This document shows, one piece after another, positions 52,055 to 60,839 of a stretch of 64,000 nucleotides of DNA. The stretch comes from Pseudarthrobacter chlorophenolicus A6 (lineage in GTDB: Bacteria > Actinomycetota > Actinomycetes > Actinomycetales > Micrococcaceae), in assembly GCF_000022025.1 (NCBI RefSeq), contig NC_011886.1, forward strand, positions 806,001-870,000. The letters are read 5' to 3'. The translations under genes were made by a program, and so were the position numbers. Under the pieces are notes generated by a model. The model was not told where the DNA came from. It made no database searches and saw only the letters and a program-made list of their open reading frames with translations. Position 1 is the stretch's first letter, and the number at the start of each line of letters is the position of its first letter.

Positions 52055-53137
52055 ATGCGCGTGGTGCGGCTACTGGTCCCGGCCAATATTCGCCACAGCT
52101 CCGGCGGGAACGTCTACAACGCCCGCCTGGCTGAAGGCCTGGGAAACCTGGGGTGGGAGGTGCAGGTCCTTCCGATCGAAGGGAACTGGCCCCACGTGTC
52201 CGCGAAAGACCGACGCCGGTTTGGCAGCGTTCTAGGCGCATGGGAGCCAGGACAGGCGCAACAGTCAGCTGTGGCGCTGGTGGATGGGCTCGTTGCGGTC
52301 GGCGCCCCGGACGAGCTCGAATTCGCGGCCAAGGCGGGCCGGCAAACTTTCGTCCTGGTGCATATGCCGGTCCCGGAAACCTCCGGGCCGGAAGCGTTGC
52401 AGAAAGAAGCAAGGGCACTGCGTGCGGCGTCGGGTGTCATCTGCACCAGCAGCAGCGCCGCCGCCATCCTCAAGGCGCGCGGCCTTCCTAACGCCCGGGT
52501 CGTCCTTCCGGGAGCCGAGCCGGCCCCACCCGCCTCAGGCTCTCGGCCTCCGCACCTCCTCGCCGTGGCGGCGCTGCTGCCCAATAAGGACCAGCTCCTC
52601 ACCGTGGCAGCACTGGAAGGTATTCAGGACCTGGGGTGGACGGCCTCGCTGGTGGGATCGGAGCAGGCAGATCCGGCCTACGCCCGGCAGGTAGGGGAAG
52701 CCGTCGCCCGCAGCGGCCTGTCGGGACGAGTGAAGCTCACGGGGGAGTTGGCCGGGGATGCACTTGAGGCGGAATGGAACCGTGCAGACCTGAGCCTCCT
52801 TGTCTCCCGCGAAGAAGCTTTTGGCATGGTAGTCACGGAGTCGCTGGCCCGCGGCGTTCCCGTGGTGGTCCGGCAGGGGACCGGTGCGGTCGAAGCGCTG
52901 GACCTTGCCTCGTTGAAGGATGACGACGGCGGGAAGCGCCTCCCGGGGGCGGCGCTGGATTTGCCGCGCGGCGGCGAAGCCGACGCACCAGTCCTCAACC
53001 GCACCCTTCGGCAATGGCTGGAGAACCACGCTTTACAGCAGGAGTGGTGCAGCCGGGCCCTGGAAGCGCGGGGCCTCCTGCCCGGCTGGGAAGAGACGGC
53101 AAGGAACGTGGTGCGTGCGTTGACCGGCACCGGGTAA
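52055..53137 (+). CDS. Glycosyltransferase family 4
   Basis: A 360-residue GT-B glycosyltransferase. The N-terminal acceptor domain starts with NIRHSSGGNVYNARLAEGL. The donor domain has LLAVAALLPNKDQLLTVAAL, and the nucleotide-sugar motif EEAFGMVVTESLARGVPVV contains the E-x7-E pattern. It retains the donor. The acceptor may be the pterin-like product of the preceding gene. The final gene of the three-gene unit, it begins 3 bp after the PTPS-like stop. Confidence 0.87.
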   Translation: MRVVRLLVPANIRHSSGGNVYNARLAEGLGNLGWEVQVLPIEGNWPHVSAKDRRRFGSVLGAWEPGQAQQSAVALVDGLVAVGAPDELEFAAKAGRQTFVLVHMPVPETSGPEALQKEARALRAASGVICTSSSAAAILKARGLPNARVVLPGAEPAPPASGSRPPHLLAVAALLPNKDQLLTVAALEGIQDLGWTASLVGSEQADPAYARQVGEAVARSGLSGRVKLTGELAGDALEAEWNRADLSLLVSREEAFGMVVTESLARGVPVVVRQGTGAVEALDLASLKDDDGGKRLPGAALDLPRGGEADAPVLNRTLRQWLENHALQQEWCSRALEARGLLPGWEETARNVVRALTGTG

Positions 53138-53193
53138 AAAGCCCGGCCAGGGCAAGGCTGTTGAAGGATCCAGTCACCAGCCGAAAAGTGTGG

Positions 53194-53700
53194 CTACAAG
53201 CTCGTCCGGTGATCCGCAAAGAAATCCCGCAGCAGCACTGCGCTTTCCTCCTCACGGACGCCCGGGTAGACCTCCACCCAGTGGTTGAGCCGGCGCTCGC
53301 GGAGAATGTCGAACACCGAACCTGCCGCACCGGCCTTCTCGTCCCAGGCGCCGAACACCACCCGGGGAATCCGGGCCAGGACGATCGCACCGGCACACAT
53401 GGCGCATGGTTCCAACGTGACCACCAGCGTGCAGTCGGACAGGCGCCACCCGTCGTCCAGGCCGCGGCCAACCCGGGCACGCTCCCGTAACTGTTCCGCA
53501 GCCTGGCGGATCGCCACCACCTCAGCATGGGCGGTGGGGTCCCCCAGCTCTTCGCGTCGGTTCCGTCCCGCACCCAGCACCTCGCCGTCGGGACCCAGCA
53601 CCACGGCGCCAATGGGAACATCGCCGGTCGCGAGTGCCGCGCGGGCCTCCGCCAGGGCGAGGCCCATCCACCTGTCGTGTTTGTTCGATGCGGAGACCAT
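53194..53700 (-). CDS. tadA: tRNA(adenine34) deaminase
   Basis: A 168-residue zinc deaminase that converts A34 to inosine in tRNA-Arg. Catalytic HAE is at 58-60 and the zinc motif PCAMC at 98-102; the length and KHDRWMGLALAEAR start are normal for TadA. TATCAT lies 9 nt upstream of the ATG and no ribosome site is seen, indicating a leaderless transcript. Guanine or cytosine deaminase specificity is less likely. Confidence 0.9.
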   Translation of the reverse strand: MVSASNKHDRWMGLALAEARAALATGDVPIGAVVLGPDGEVLGAGRNRREELGDPTAHAEVVAIRQAAEQLRERARVGRGLDDGWRLSDCTLVVTLEPCAMCAGAIVLARIPRVVFGAWDEKAGAAGSVFDILRERRLNHWVEVYPGVREEESAVLLRDFFADHRTSL

Positions 53701-53758
53701 GGCTCAATGATAGTTTCGGGGGGTAGTAAGCCTGCGTACTGAATGCCGGGGAGGCGCC

Positions 53759-54700
53759 GTGAGTACCGTTCGGGACCGCGTGGACCGTTGGATCAAACCG
53801 TATGCCGCGTTGTGGCTGACCATGGCTGTGGGCGGAACGCTGATTGTCGCCATGGCTCTCTTCGGTGCCGAAGTGTATTCGGACGTGGTGGATGACGAAG
53901 GCCTGGCGAGCCTCGACATCCCTGCGCTGGACTATTCCCAATCGCTGCGCAATCCCGGACTTGATGCGTTCGTCACGGGCTTCACCAACATTGGCGGCGG
54001 CATCGGCATGCCCATCCTCGCCACGATCCTGACCGCGTGGCTGACCTTCCTCAGCAGGTCCTGGCGCCCGCTTCTCCTCGTCGGCGGTGCGGCTGCGGTC
54101 TCCACAGCGGCCACCACCCTGGGCAAGCGGCTGGTGGGGCGGACCCGCCCGGACCACTCCGAAGCCGTCCCGCCCTACGAAGACTCTCCGTCGTTCCCCA
54201 GCGGCCACACCCTTAACACCACGGTGGTGATCGGCGTGCTGGTGTACCTCATTTGCCTGCAGTTCCAGGTCCTCAGCGCGCGCATCACTGCCATCACCGC
54301 CGGCGCGGTGTTCATTATTGCCATGGGCCTGAGCAGGGTCTTCCTGGGCCATCACTGGCTGACCGACGTCATTGCCGGCTGGACGCTGGGCCTGGCATGG
54401 GTGGGGTTCGTCATCCTGGCCCATCGGATGTTCCACCTGATACGGCGCCGGGAACACGCCGGTCCGGCGCCCACGTTCGAGCATCCCGTGGTGCGTGACG
54501 TCGTGGCAGACGCCATGCACCACGACGGCGGATCGCACCCACGCGGCGCAGATCACACCGGCGCGGATCACGACGGCGGATCGCACCCACGCGGCGCAGA
54601 TCACACCGGCGCGGATCACGACGGCGGGACGCACCACGCAGGCCACGGCCGGCACCCGGAGCGGGGAACCACGGACTCCGGCAGGGACAGCGCCGGATGA
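53759..54700 (+). CDS. PAP2 superfamily phosphatase with a His/Asp-rich repeat tail
   Basis: A 313-residue membrane lipid phosphatase with six helices and all three PAP2 signatures: KRLVGRTRPD, PSFPSGHT and SRVFLGHHWLTDV. It should dephosphorylate undecaprenyl- or phosphatidyl-type phosphates at the outer face. The C-terminal 65 residues are soluble and contain two exact 16-residue repeats HDGGSHPRGADHTGAD plus a partial third copy, probably a metal-binding or length-variable tail. A GTG start follows GGGGAGG. Confidence 0.9.
   Translation: MSTVRDRVDRWIKPYAALWLTMAVGGTLIVAMALFGAEVYSDVVDDEGLASLDIPALDYSQSLRNPGLDAFVTGFTNIGGGIGMPILATILTAWLTFLSRSWRPLLLVGGAAAVSTAATTLGKRLVGRTRPDHSEAVPPYEDSPSFPSGHTLNTTVVIGVLVYLICLQFQVLSARITAITAGAVFIIAMGLSRVFLGHHWLTDVIAGWTLGLAWVGFVILAHRMFHLIRRREHAGPAPTFEHPVVRDVVADAMHHDGGSHPRGADHTGADHDGGSHPRGADHTGADHDGGTHHAGHGRHPERGTTDSGRDSAG
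54521..54627 (+). repeat. 48-bp tandem repeat inside the PAP2 gene
   Basis: Two identical 48-bp units (54521-54568 and 54569-54616), each beginning CACGACGGCGG, followed by the first 11 bp of a third unit. Each unit encodes 16 residues in frame, so copy number can vary without frameshift. Confidence 0.93.
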
Positions 54701-54712
54701 TAGTTTTGAGCC

Positions 54713-55348
54713 ATGCGCACTCTCGTTGTGGACCACCCGCTGGTCGCCCATAAGCTCACCGTTCTCCGGGACAAGAACACTCCCTCCCCGGTTTTCCGGC
54801 AGCTGACGGAGGAACTGGTGACGCTGCTGGCGTACGAGGCCACACGCGAGGTCCGCACCGAACCCGTCACCATCCAGACGCCGGTCAGCACCACCGTGGG
54901 CACGGCCTTCACCAAGCCCACGCCGCTGGTGGTCCCCATCCTGCGCGCCGGCCTCGGCATGCTGGAGGGTATGACCAAGCTGGTTCCCACGGCCGAGGTT
55001 GGCTTCCTGGGAATGGCCCGCGACGAGGAAACCCTGGATATCATCACCTACGCCGAGCGCCTGCCCGATGACCTTACCGGCCGGCAGGTCTTTGTGCTGG
55101 ATCCTATGCTTGCCACCGGCGGCACGCTGCGTGAGGCCATTAAGTTCCTGTTCAAGCGCGGCGCCTCCGACGTCACCTGCATCTGCCTGCTGGCCGCCCC
55201 GGAAGGCCTGGCCAAGCTGGAAGAGGAGCTGGGCGAGGCAAACGTGCACATCGTCCTGGCGTCGATCGACGAGAAGCTGAACGAAAAGTCCTACATCGTT
55301 CCCGGCCTGGGGGATGCGGGAGACCGGCTGTACGGCATCGCCGGCTGA
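54713..55348 (+). CDS. upp: Uracil phosphoribosyltransferase
   Basis: A 211-residue UPRTase that salvages uracil to UMP with PRPP. The 5-phosphoribosyl-diphosphate site is [23 protein letters not shown] and the C-terminal uracil-binding [15 protein letters not shown] are family hallmarks. Length is standard. TAGTTT lies 7 nt before the ATG with no ribosome site, suggesting a leaderless message. Confidence 0.96.
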   Translation: MRTLVVDHPLVAHKLTVLRDKNTPSPVFRQLTEELVTLLAYEATREVRTEPVTIQTPVSTTVGTAFTKPTPLVVPILRAGLGMLEGMTKLVPTAEVGFLGMARDEETLDIITYAERLPDDLTGRQVFVLDPMLATGGTLREAIKFLFKRGASDVTCICLLAAPEGLAKLEEELGEANVHIVLASIDEKLNEKSYIVPGLGDAGDRLYGIAG

Positions 55349-55393
55349 GGTTCAAGCCTTCCGCGCGGAAGCCCGCGGCCGTAGCCTGTGCGC

Positions 55394-55762
55394 ATGGACT
55401 GGAAACTTGAACTCGTGTTTGTCCCCGTGTCCGATGTGGACCGCGCCAAGGATTTCTACGTTAACAAGGTGGGTTTCAAAGCCGACTTCGACGCACGCCC
55501 GTCGGAGTCCATCCGCTTTGTTCAGCTGACCCCGCCCGGTTCGGCATGTTCCATCTGCATCGGTGAGGGACTCACGGACGCACCTCCCGGCACCGGCTCA
55601 AACCTCCAGCTGGTGGTCAGCGACATCCAGGCCGCCCACGAGCACCTGAAGAACAACGGTGTGGACGTCAGCGACGTGGACGTCCAGGATTGGGGCCACT
55701 TCGTGTACTTCGCGGACCCCGACGGCAACCGCTGGGCCGTCCAGTACATCCCCGGACGGTAA
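55394..55762 (+). CDS. VOC superfamily (glyoxalase-like) protein
   Basis: A 123-residue vicinal-oxygen-chelate protein with two beta-alpha-beta-beta-beta modules (LELVFVPVSDVDRAKDFYVNKVGF and LQLVVSDIQAAHEHLKNNGV, then WGHFVYFADPDGNRWAVQ). His and Glu/Asp metal positions are only partly present, so it may be a binding rather than a catalytic member. TAGCCT 6 nt before the start region supports a leaderless start; the GTG at 55388 is the alternative. Confidence 0.82.
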   Translation: MDWKLELVFVPVSDVDRAKDFYVNKVGFKADFDARPSESIRFVQLTPPGSACSICIGEGLTDAPPGTGSNLQLVVSDIQAAHEHLKNNGVDVSDVDVQDWGHFVYFADPDGNRWAVQYIPGR

Positions 55763-55866
55763 CAGCACATCCCGGCCATCCGACCAGTGGCTGGTAGGGC
55801 AGATTCCGAGAGTGCTACCCAACGCGAGCGAACTGCTGCCTGGCTGGCAGGCTGCAGGTACGACGA

Positions 55867-55903
55867 CGGCCGCCGCTGAACGGTGAAGGTTCAGCAGCGG
55901 CCG
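55867..55903. terminator. Hairpin between convergent genes
   Basis: A 15-bp stem with one mismatch (CGGCCGCCGCTGAAC and GTTCAGCAGCGGCCG, 7-nt loop) in the gap between the VOC gene and the lytic enzyme. It lacks a strong T-tract but is well placed to end both. Confidence 0.65.
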
Positions 55904-55932
55904 GTCGAAAGGGCCTCAACCTGTGCGGGGTT

Positions 55933-56664
55933 TTAGTACCAGTTGTTGCCCAGGTGGAAGTTCAGGGCGCCACACGGGGACTGGTAGCGCTCCTTGATGT
56001 AGTTCAGGCCCCAGTTGATCTGCGTGCGGTAGTTGGTCAGGTAGTCGGGGCCGGCGCTCGCCATTTTTTCGGCGGGCAGGGACTGCACGATGCCGTAGGC
56101 GCCGCTGCTGGCGTTGGTGGCCGTGGTGGTCCAGTCCGATTCCTTGGTCCACAGAGTGACCAGGCACTGCATCTGGTCCTGGGCCCAGCCGTAGCTGGCC
56201 AGCTGGCTGGACGCGTAGGCCTGGGCGCCGGCAGGATCGTTGACGGCAACGACGGGTGCGGGCTCGGGAGCCGGGGCAGGCTCCGGTGCGGGAGCAGGTG
56301 CCGGTTCCGGTGTGGGGGCCGGGGCGGGCGCTGCGGCCGGGGCCGGTTCTGCCGCCGGTGCAGGGGCCGCTTCCTGGGGCTGCACCTTGAGTTCGGCGGG
56401 AGCGGACGCGGCCGGGTTCGAGCGGATTTCGCTCTTCTCGATGCTCATCTGGGAATCGGTGGCAGCGGGGGATTCAGTCCCGGTGGCTGCGACGCGGGAA
56501 AATCCGTCCGTGGCCTGGCCTGCGGCGCCTACGCCCACCAGCATGGCTGCGGACACTGCGAGGACCGCGGCGCGCTTGCCGAAGGAAGACTTCTTGCGGG
56601 TTTCAGGCTGCGCGCTGTGGCCCGGGGCCGATTTTGGGCGCGGTTTTACCGTGAATTTAGACAT
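55933..56664 (-). CDS. Secreted lytic-transglycosylase-like protein (resuscitation/aggregation factor type)
   Basis: A 243-residue exported protein. It has a basic N-terminus, a signal/anchor helix at about 31-50, a long Ala/Pro/Glu repeat linker (about 98-140), and a C-terminal SLT-like domain of about 95 residues: CLVTLWTKESDW with the probable catalytic Glu, SSGAYGIVQSLPAEKM, and LNYIKERYQSPCGALNFHLGNNWY. Such proteins cleave peptidoglycan. GAGG precedes the ATG at 56664; a GTG at 56682 is possible. A c-di-AMP riboswitch occupies its leader, as known for rpfA-type genes of actinobacteria, so synthesis should fall when c-di-AMP is high. Confidence 0.88.
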   Translation of the reverse strand: MSKFTVKPRPKSAPGHSAQPETRKKSSFGKRAAVLAVSAAMLVGVGAAGQATDGFSRVAATGTESPAATDSQMSIEKSEIRSNPAASAPAELKVQPQEAAPAPAAEPAPAAAPAPAPTPEPAPAPAPEPAPAPEPAPVVAVNDPAGAQAYASSQLASYGWAQDQMQCLVTLWTKESDWTTTATNASSGAYGIVQSLPAEKMASAGPDYLTNYRTQINWGLNYIKERYQSPCGALNFHLGNNWY

Positions 56665-56679
56665 GTTTATTTCGCCTCT

Positions 56680-56842
56680 CACACCTGCGGAGTTAGCTGT
56701 CGGGTTCGGATGAGGGCATCCGGCCGCACGGCAAATACACGTGCTGGCTTAACCCCAAGGGCAGTACTGCGTTGCCCGGGACGTGGGTCCCCCGCCTCTG
56801 CCTCAGTTCAAGCGAAATCCGGGAAGTGGCAGAGCTTGGCGT
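56680..56842 (-). ncRNA. c-di-AMP riboswitch (ydaO/yuaA class)
   Basis: On the minus strand the leader contains the conserved blocks of this class in order: GGCGGGGGACCCA, TTGGGGTTAAGCC, a GC-rich variable stem, and the 3' signature CCGAACCCGACAGCTAAC followed by CCGCAGG just before the ribosome site. The borders are approximate. The element ends about 15 nt before the ATG, which suggests control of translation start or of early termination. Confidence 0.88.
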
Positions 56843-56957
56843 CATCCGGATATGCGGCCCGAACGGGAACCGCACTCTATCGACGGTACAGGAGCCCAGC
56901 GCTTAAGTCACATTTAGGTAACAGACATCACGACGGCGGCGCGTCGCCTTGGCAGCC

Positions 56958-58451
56958 TCAGGCCACGCTAGGGAGGCGGAGCGCGAATTCCGTCATCCCC
57001 GGCCGTGATGTGACCGTTACCCGGCCGCCGTGGGCTTCCACGATGGACTGGACGATGGACAGGCCCAGCCCGCTGGTGCCCTCGGCAACCGCAGCGCCGG
57101 CCTGGTCGCCGCGGCCCTTGCGGGCCGCGTCTGCGCGGGCGAAGCGTGAAAAGACGTGGTCCACGAAGTCCGCCGGGATGCCTCCGCCGTCGTCCGTCAC
57201 CGTCACCACCGCGGCGCCGTCCGGTGCGGTTCCGACGCCGGCCACTACGGTGGTTCCGGCGGGGGTGTGCTTCCGGGCGTTGGACAGCAGGTTCATGAGC
57301 ACCTGCCGCAGCTGCGCGCCGTCCCCGTTGACCAGCACTGGCTCCGCAGGAAGATCCAGCCGCCAGGTGTGGCTGGGGGCCATGACTTTTTCGTCGCTGA
57401 CGCTTTCCACCACCAGCTGCGTCAGGTCCACTTCGGCCAGTTTCAGCGGCTGGCCCTCATCCAGCCGCGCCAGCAGCAGCAGGTCCTCCACCAGGGCCGT
57501 CATCCGCTCCGACTGGCTCTGGACCCGGGCCAGCGATTTCTGTCCGTCGGGAGTGAAGTCCTCGGTCATCCGCATCAGTTCGGTGTAGCCGCGGATGGCG
57601 GTCAGCGGGGTGCGGAGCTCGTGCGAGGCGTCAGCCACGAACTGGCGCACCTTGGTTTCGCTCTTCTGCCGGGCCTCCAGGGCACTTGCCACGTTGTCCA
57701 GCATGAGGTTCAGCGCGTGCCCCACGCTGCCCACCTCGGTGCCGGGGTTGGAGTTCGACGGCGGCACACGGACGGCCAGTGCCACCTCGCCGGCGTCCAA
57801 GGGCAGTTCAGACACCCGGGTGGCAACTTCGGAGAGCTGTTCAAGGGGTTTCATTGTGCGGCGGATCAGTACGGTCCCCACCAGGCCGATCAGCAGCAGG
57901 CCACCCAGGGAGACGAATACGAAGGTCCATACGAGGGACCGGAGGGTACTTTCCTTGGTGGCCAGGGGGAGTCCCGTGACCAGGATGTCACCGGAGTTTG
58001 TCTGGACAGCGATCAGCCGGTAATCACCGTTGGACATGGAGCGGTCCACAGGCCGGGAGTTGGCATCGAGTTCGAGGAGCGTCTCCTTGTCCTCCGTGGA
58101 CAGGGGCTGGCGGGTGGTGTCCGAGGCGAGGAAGCCGCCGGAACTGACCTGGCCGTTGCGGATGCTCGCGTTCACGGTGCCGATTCTTTGGCCCCGGGCG
58201 TCCAAGGGGTCCCGTCCGTTGAAACCGCCAAACGGCGGGCGGCCCGGGTTGTCGGCCAGGTTGGCGGCCTGGCTGAGCTGGTCATCAAGCTGCCGGGTCA
58301 GGAAGGCGTCCATCGACGCGTAGCTCACTATGCCAACGGCACCGCAGATGGCGATGAGCAGGGCCATGGCCAGGGCGATCAGCCGGGTGCGCAGGTGCCA
58401 GGTTGCCGGCCTAAGCCAGCTCCGGGCGTAAGGAGCTTCTGAAGGGGTCAT
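56958..58451 (-). CDS. Sensor histidine kinase
   Basis: A 497-residue two-helix membrane kinase. TM1 is at about 25-47, an extracytoplasmic sensor at 48-170, TM2 at about 175-197, then a HAMP linker. The HisKA phospho-acceptor is ASHELRTPL, with N box LMNLLSNARKH, G1 DDGGGIP and G2 GLGLSIV. The upstream gene on the same strand (6 bp away) is its response regulator. The closest type is the TcrY/MprB-like kinases of actinobacteria; the signal is unknown. Confidence 0.93.
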   Translation of the reverse strand: MTPSEAPYARSWLRPATWHLRTRLIALAMALLIAICGAVGIVSYASMDAFLTRQLDDQLSQAANLADNPGRPPFGGFNGRDPLDARGQRIGTVNASIRNGQVSSGGFLASDTTRQPLSTEDKETLLELDANSRPVDRSMSNGDYRLIAVQTNSGDILVTGLPLATKESTLRSLVWTFVFVSLGGLLLIGLVGTVLIRRTMKPLEQLSEVATRVSELPLDAGEVALAVRVPPSNSNPGTEVGSVGHALNLMLDNVASALEARQKSETKVRQFVADASHELRTPLTAIRGYTELMRMTEDFTPDGQKSLARVQSQSERMTALVEDLLLLARLDEGQPLKLAEVDLTQLVVESVSDEKVMAPSHTWRLDLPAEPVLVNGDGAQLRQVLMNLLSNARKHTPAGTTVVAGVGTAPDGAAVVTVTDDGGGIPADFVDHVFSRFARADAARKGRGDQAGAAVAEGTSGLGLSIVQSIVEAHGGRVTVTSRPGMTEFALRLPSVA

Positions 58452-58457
58452 GGCGTG

Positions 58458-59198
58458 CTAGTCCGCCGGCTTGATGACGTAGCCGGCCCCGCGGACGGTG
58501 TGGATCATAGGCGGGTGGACGGCGTCGATCTTCTTGCGCAGGTAGGAGATGTAGAGCTCCACGATGTTGGCCTGGCCGCCGAAGTCGTAGTCCCACACCC
58601 GGTCAAGGATCTGCGCCTTGCTGATGACCCGCTTGGGGTTTTCCATGAGGTAGCGGAGCAGTTCGAACTGGGTGGCTGTCAGCTGCACGTCATCCCCGGC
58701 GCGGGTGACTTCCCGGGTGTCTACGTTCAGCACCAGGTCGCCCACCACCAGTTCGGCAGTGTCCATGGCTGCGACACCTGAGCGCTGCACCAGCCGATGC
58801 AGGCGAAGGATGACTTCCTCCATGCTGAACGGTTTGGTGACGTAATCGTCGCCGCCGGCGGCCAGTCCGACGATCCGGTCCTGGACTGCGTCCTTCGCGG
58901 TGAGGAAGAGGGCTGGCACCTCCGGCGCAAAAGCGCGGATCCTGCCGAGCAGCTCCACGCCGTCGAACCCCGGAAGCATGACGTCCAGCACCAGGACGTC
59001 GGGACGGAAGTCCTTGGCCAGCTTCACCGCCTCGGGGCCGTCCGCCGCCACTGCCACGGACCAGCCCGCCATCCGCAGGCCCATGCTCATCAGCTCGGAA
59101 AGGCTGGGTTCGTCATCCACCACCAGGGCGCGGATGGGGGAGCCGTCCGGGTGGGAGAGCTTGGGGAGGTTGTTGGTCATGGAGTGCGAGGTGGCCAT
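58458..59198 (-). CDS. OmpR/PhoB family response regulator
   Basis: A 246-residue regulator. The receiver domain (about 23-140) has acidic pocket VVDDEPS, phospho-acceptor Asp in LVLDVMLPG, TAKDA and the switch Lys in VTKPFS. The winged-helix DNA-binding domain (about 150-244) has LTATQFELLRYL and HTVRGAGYVI. GGAGAG precedes the ATG at 59198; the in-frame ATG at 59180 lacks a site. It forms an operon with the kinase. Confidence 0.94.
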   Translation of the reverse strand: MATSHSMTNNLPKLSHPDGSPIRALVVDDEPSLSELMSMGLRMAGWSVAVAADGPEAVKLAKDFRPDVLVLDVMLPGFDGVELLGRIRAFAPEVPALFLTAKDAVQDRIVGLAAGGDDYVTKPFSMEEVILRLHRLVQRSGVAAMDTAELVVGDLVLNVDTREVTRAGDDVQLTATQFELLRYLMENPKRVISKAQILDRVWDYDFGGQANIVELYISYLRKKIDAVHPPMIHTVRGAGYVIKPAD

Positions 59199-59933
59199 GG
59201 GACAACTCTCCGATCCTTCGATATAGGCGGGCTTTGGGCTTCCTGTGCCCCAGCTGTGAATCCCAGCCTAGCCAGCTGGAAACCCGGTGTCCGGAACCCT
59301 TTGCAGGTATGGGTCCTTCGGGCTGCGGAGGAGGGAGTGCGCGCAGTCCGCGGGCCTCAGAGGGAGGGACTTCCCCGCCTCTTACACCAGCTACCGGGAG
59401 CTCTTTCACCGCCGGGAAGGAAAAATTCCTGGTCCATTTCTGCCGGTTGCTGGACAGCCGGAAAACGTCAGTGTGCTGATTTCGGGTTTCCGGGGCAATA
59501 TGAATATTTTGACGCCAGAAGGCCTGTTGCTCGAAGGAAGTTCGGATGAAGCATCAAAAGAGGGTCCACTTTCGGATAACGAGCGTTATTCTTTTGGATC
59601 TGTCAGAATCGTGATCTGCGGCACAATGGTCCGATTCGTCTCACTATGCGGACTATTCCGTCCATTGTTACTTGCAAGTTGCCATTGTTACGCTGCACAC
59701 TTCCAATGTGAACAAGAACTCAACAGCACCTGCAGCCGCAGAATATTGGCCCAGCACATCAGCTGCTGCCGACATGCGCTGTTGTCGAATGCACGCCTGA
59801 CCTTCTCCACCCTTCGAAGTTCTTAGGCATTCGCCCCCAGCCCAGCGTCGGGCGCCCCTCCCCATTCGCAGTGCGGGGAAACCCAGCATTCGAGTGCCGC
59901 TATTGCGGCCATTCACATTGAGGTAAGCATTCC
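59199..59933. other. Long AT-richer intergenic region upstream of a winged-helix gene
   Basis: A 735-bp stretch without a gene I can support. Its base composition is clearly less GC-rich than the coding flanks, above all at 59480-59800. Frames crossing it lack a ribosome site and have unlikely amino-acid composition. It contains a direct repeat (59662-59691) and possibly a 21-codon leader frame (59646-59711, MRTIPSIV...). It may hold a long leader, a small RNA or a complex promoter. Confidence 0.5.
59662..59691 (+). repeat. Direct repeat CCATTGTTAC, 20-bp period
   Basis: CCATTGTTAC occurs at 59662-59671 and 59682-59691, two helical turns apart, with CTTGCAAG between them. Same-face direct repeats of this kind are typical binding sites for winged-helix OmpR-type proteins such as the one encoded at 59934. 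Confidence 0.55.
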
Positions 59934-60800
59934 ATGTCAGTTGCATCCGGATACGTCCACATCTCCGTCCGTAACGCCGCCAAGGCAGGCCAGCCGTCCG
60001 GCCTCCGCCCGGGCTTCGGTCCCCGCCCCTCGCTTGCTCCGACGTCCGGAAGCAGCTTCCCGGCGCAGGGTTACGCACCGCAGGGCTACAACCCCAACTC
60101 CTACGGCCAGCTCCGCGCCGTGCAGCCCACGGAGACCGCGGCGCCCATCACCGCCCCCACCCCCGTGGTGGCAGGGCCCAACGCCGTCCGGCCGGTTCCC
60201 AACGAGAACGTGGCCCGCGGGTTCGTTCTGTACATGGGCATTGATGAGGAAACCGCCGCAGCTGCCGGCACCTCCATCGCCAAACTCGCCCAGGAAATCC
60301 GGGCCTACGCCCAGTCCCTGGTGACCGGCGCCGAAAGCTACGCCGCCGTCGCGGTTGCCCCTGCCGGCACCCCCGGTTCCGCGCTCGACGTCGTCCGTTC
60401 CACCTTCGGCGACCCCACCGTCAACGCCCGGCAGCGCACCGAGGCACCCCGGCCCCAGCAGCCGCAGGAGCCCCGCCCGTCCGGCGTCCTGATCGACCTT
60501 GCCCGCCGCGAAGTCCACCTTGACGGCGAATCCCTCAACCTGACCTTCAAGGAGTTCGAACTCCTGAACTACCTGGTGGAAAACGGCACCCGCACGGTGG
60601 GCCGCGACGAACTGCTCGAAGGCCTGTGGCGCAACGCCGAAGAGGTCCCCAACGAGCGCACCATCGATGTCCACATCCGCCGCCTGCGCTCCAAGCTCGG
60701 CCGGCTGGCCAACACCGTCCGCACGGTCCGCGGCCAGGGCTACCGGTTTTACGAGCACCCCGAGGTTGTCGTCTGGGCCGCTCCGGAATACTCGATCTGA
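59934..60800 (+). CDS. Winged-helix (OmpR-type) DNA-binding protein without receiver domain
   Basis: A 288-residue protein. Residues 1-90 are a low-complexity Pro/Ser/Ala region and about 91-145 a small alpha/beta domain. The C-terminal about 100 residues are a complete OmpR/PhoB winged helix (GVLIDLARREVHLDGESLNLTFKEFELLNYL, then ERTIDVHIRRLRSKLG and VRTVRGQGYRFY). No phospho-receiver is present, so activity is not under two-component control. GAGG lies 9 nt before the ATG. The unusual upstream region may be its own target. Confidence 0.88.
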   Translation: MSVASGYVHISVRNAAKAGQPSGLRPGFGPRPSLAPTSGSSFPAQGYAPQGYNPNSYGQLRAVQPTETAAPITAPTPVVAGPNAVRPVPNENVARGFVLYMGIDEETAAAAGTSIAKLAQEIRAYAQSLVTGAESYAAVAVAPAGTPGSALDVVRSTFGDPTVNARQRTEAPRPQQPQEPRPSGVLIDLARREVHLDGESLNLTFKEFELLNYLVENGTRTVGRDELLEGLWRNAEEVPNERTIDVHIRRLRSKLGRLANTVRTVRGQGYRFYEHPEVVVWAAPEYSI

Positions 60801-60810
60801 TTTTGCGAAT

Positions 60811-60839
60811 AAGCGCCCGTCCCGTTGGGGCGGGCGCTT
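60811..60839 (+). terminator. Intrinsic terminator
   Basis: AAGCGCCCGTCCC-GTT-GGGGCGGGCGCTT hairpin, 10 nt after the winged-helix gene stop, followed by GTT; weak T-tract but strong stem. Confidence 0.75.

Noticed and set aside
59287..59826. 180-codon plus-strand frame in the long intergenic region
   Set aside because: No ribosome site, odd Cys/Ser/Leu-rich composition and no recognisable domain.
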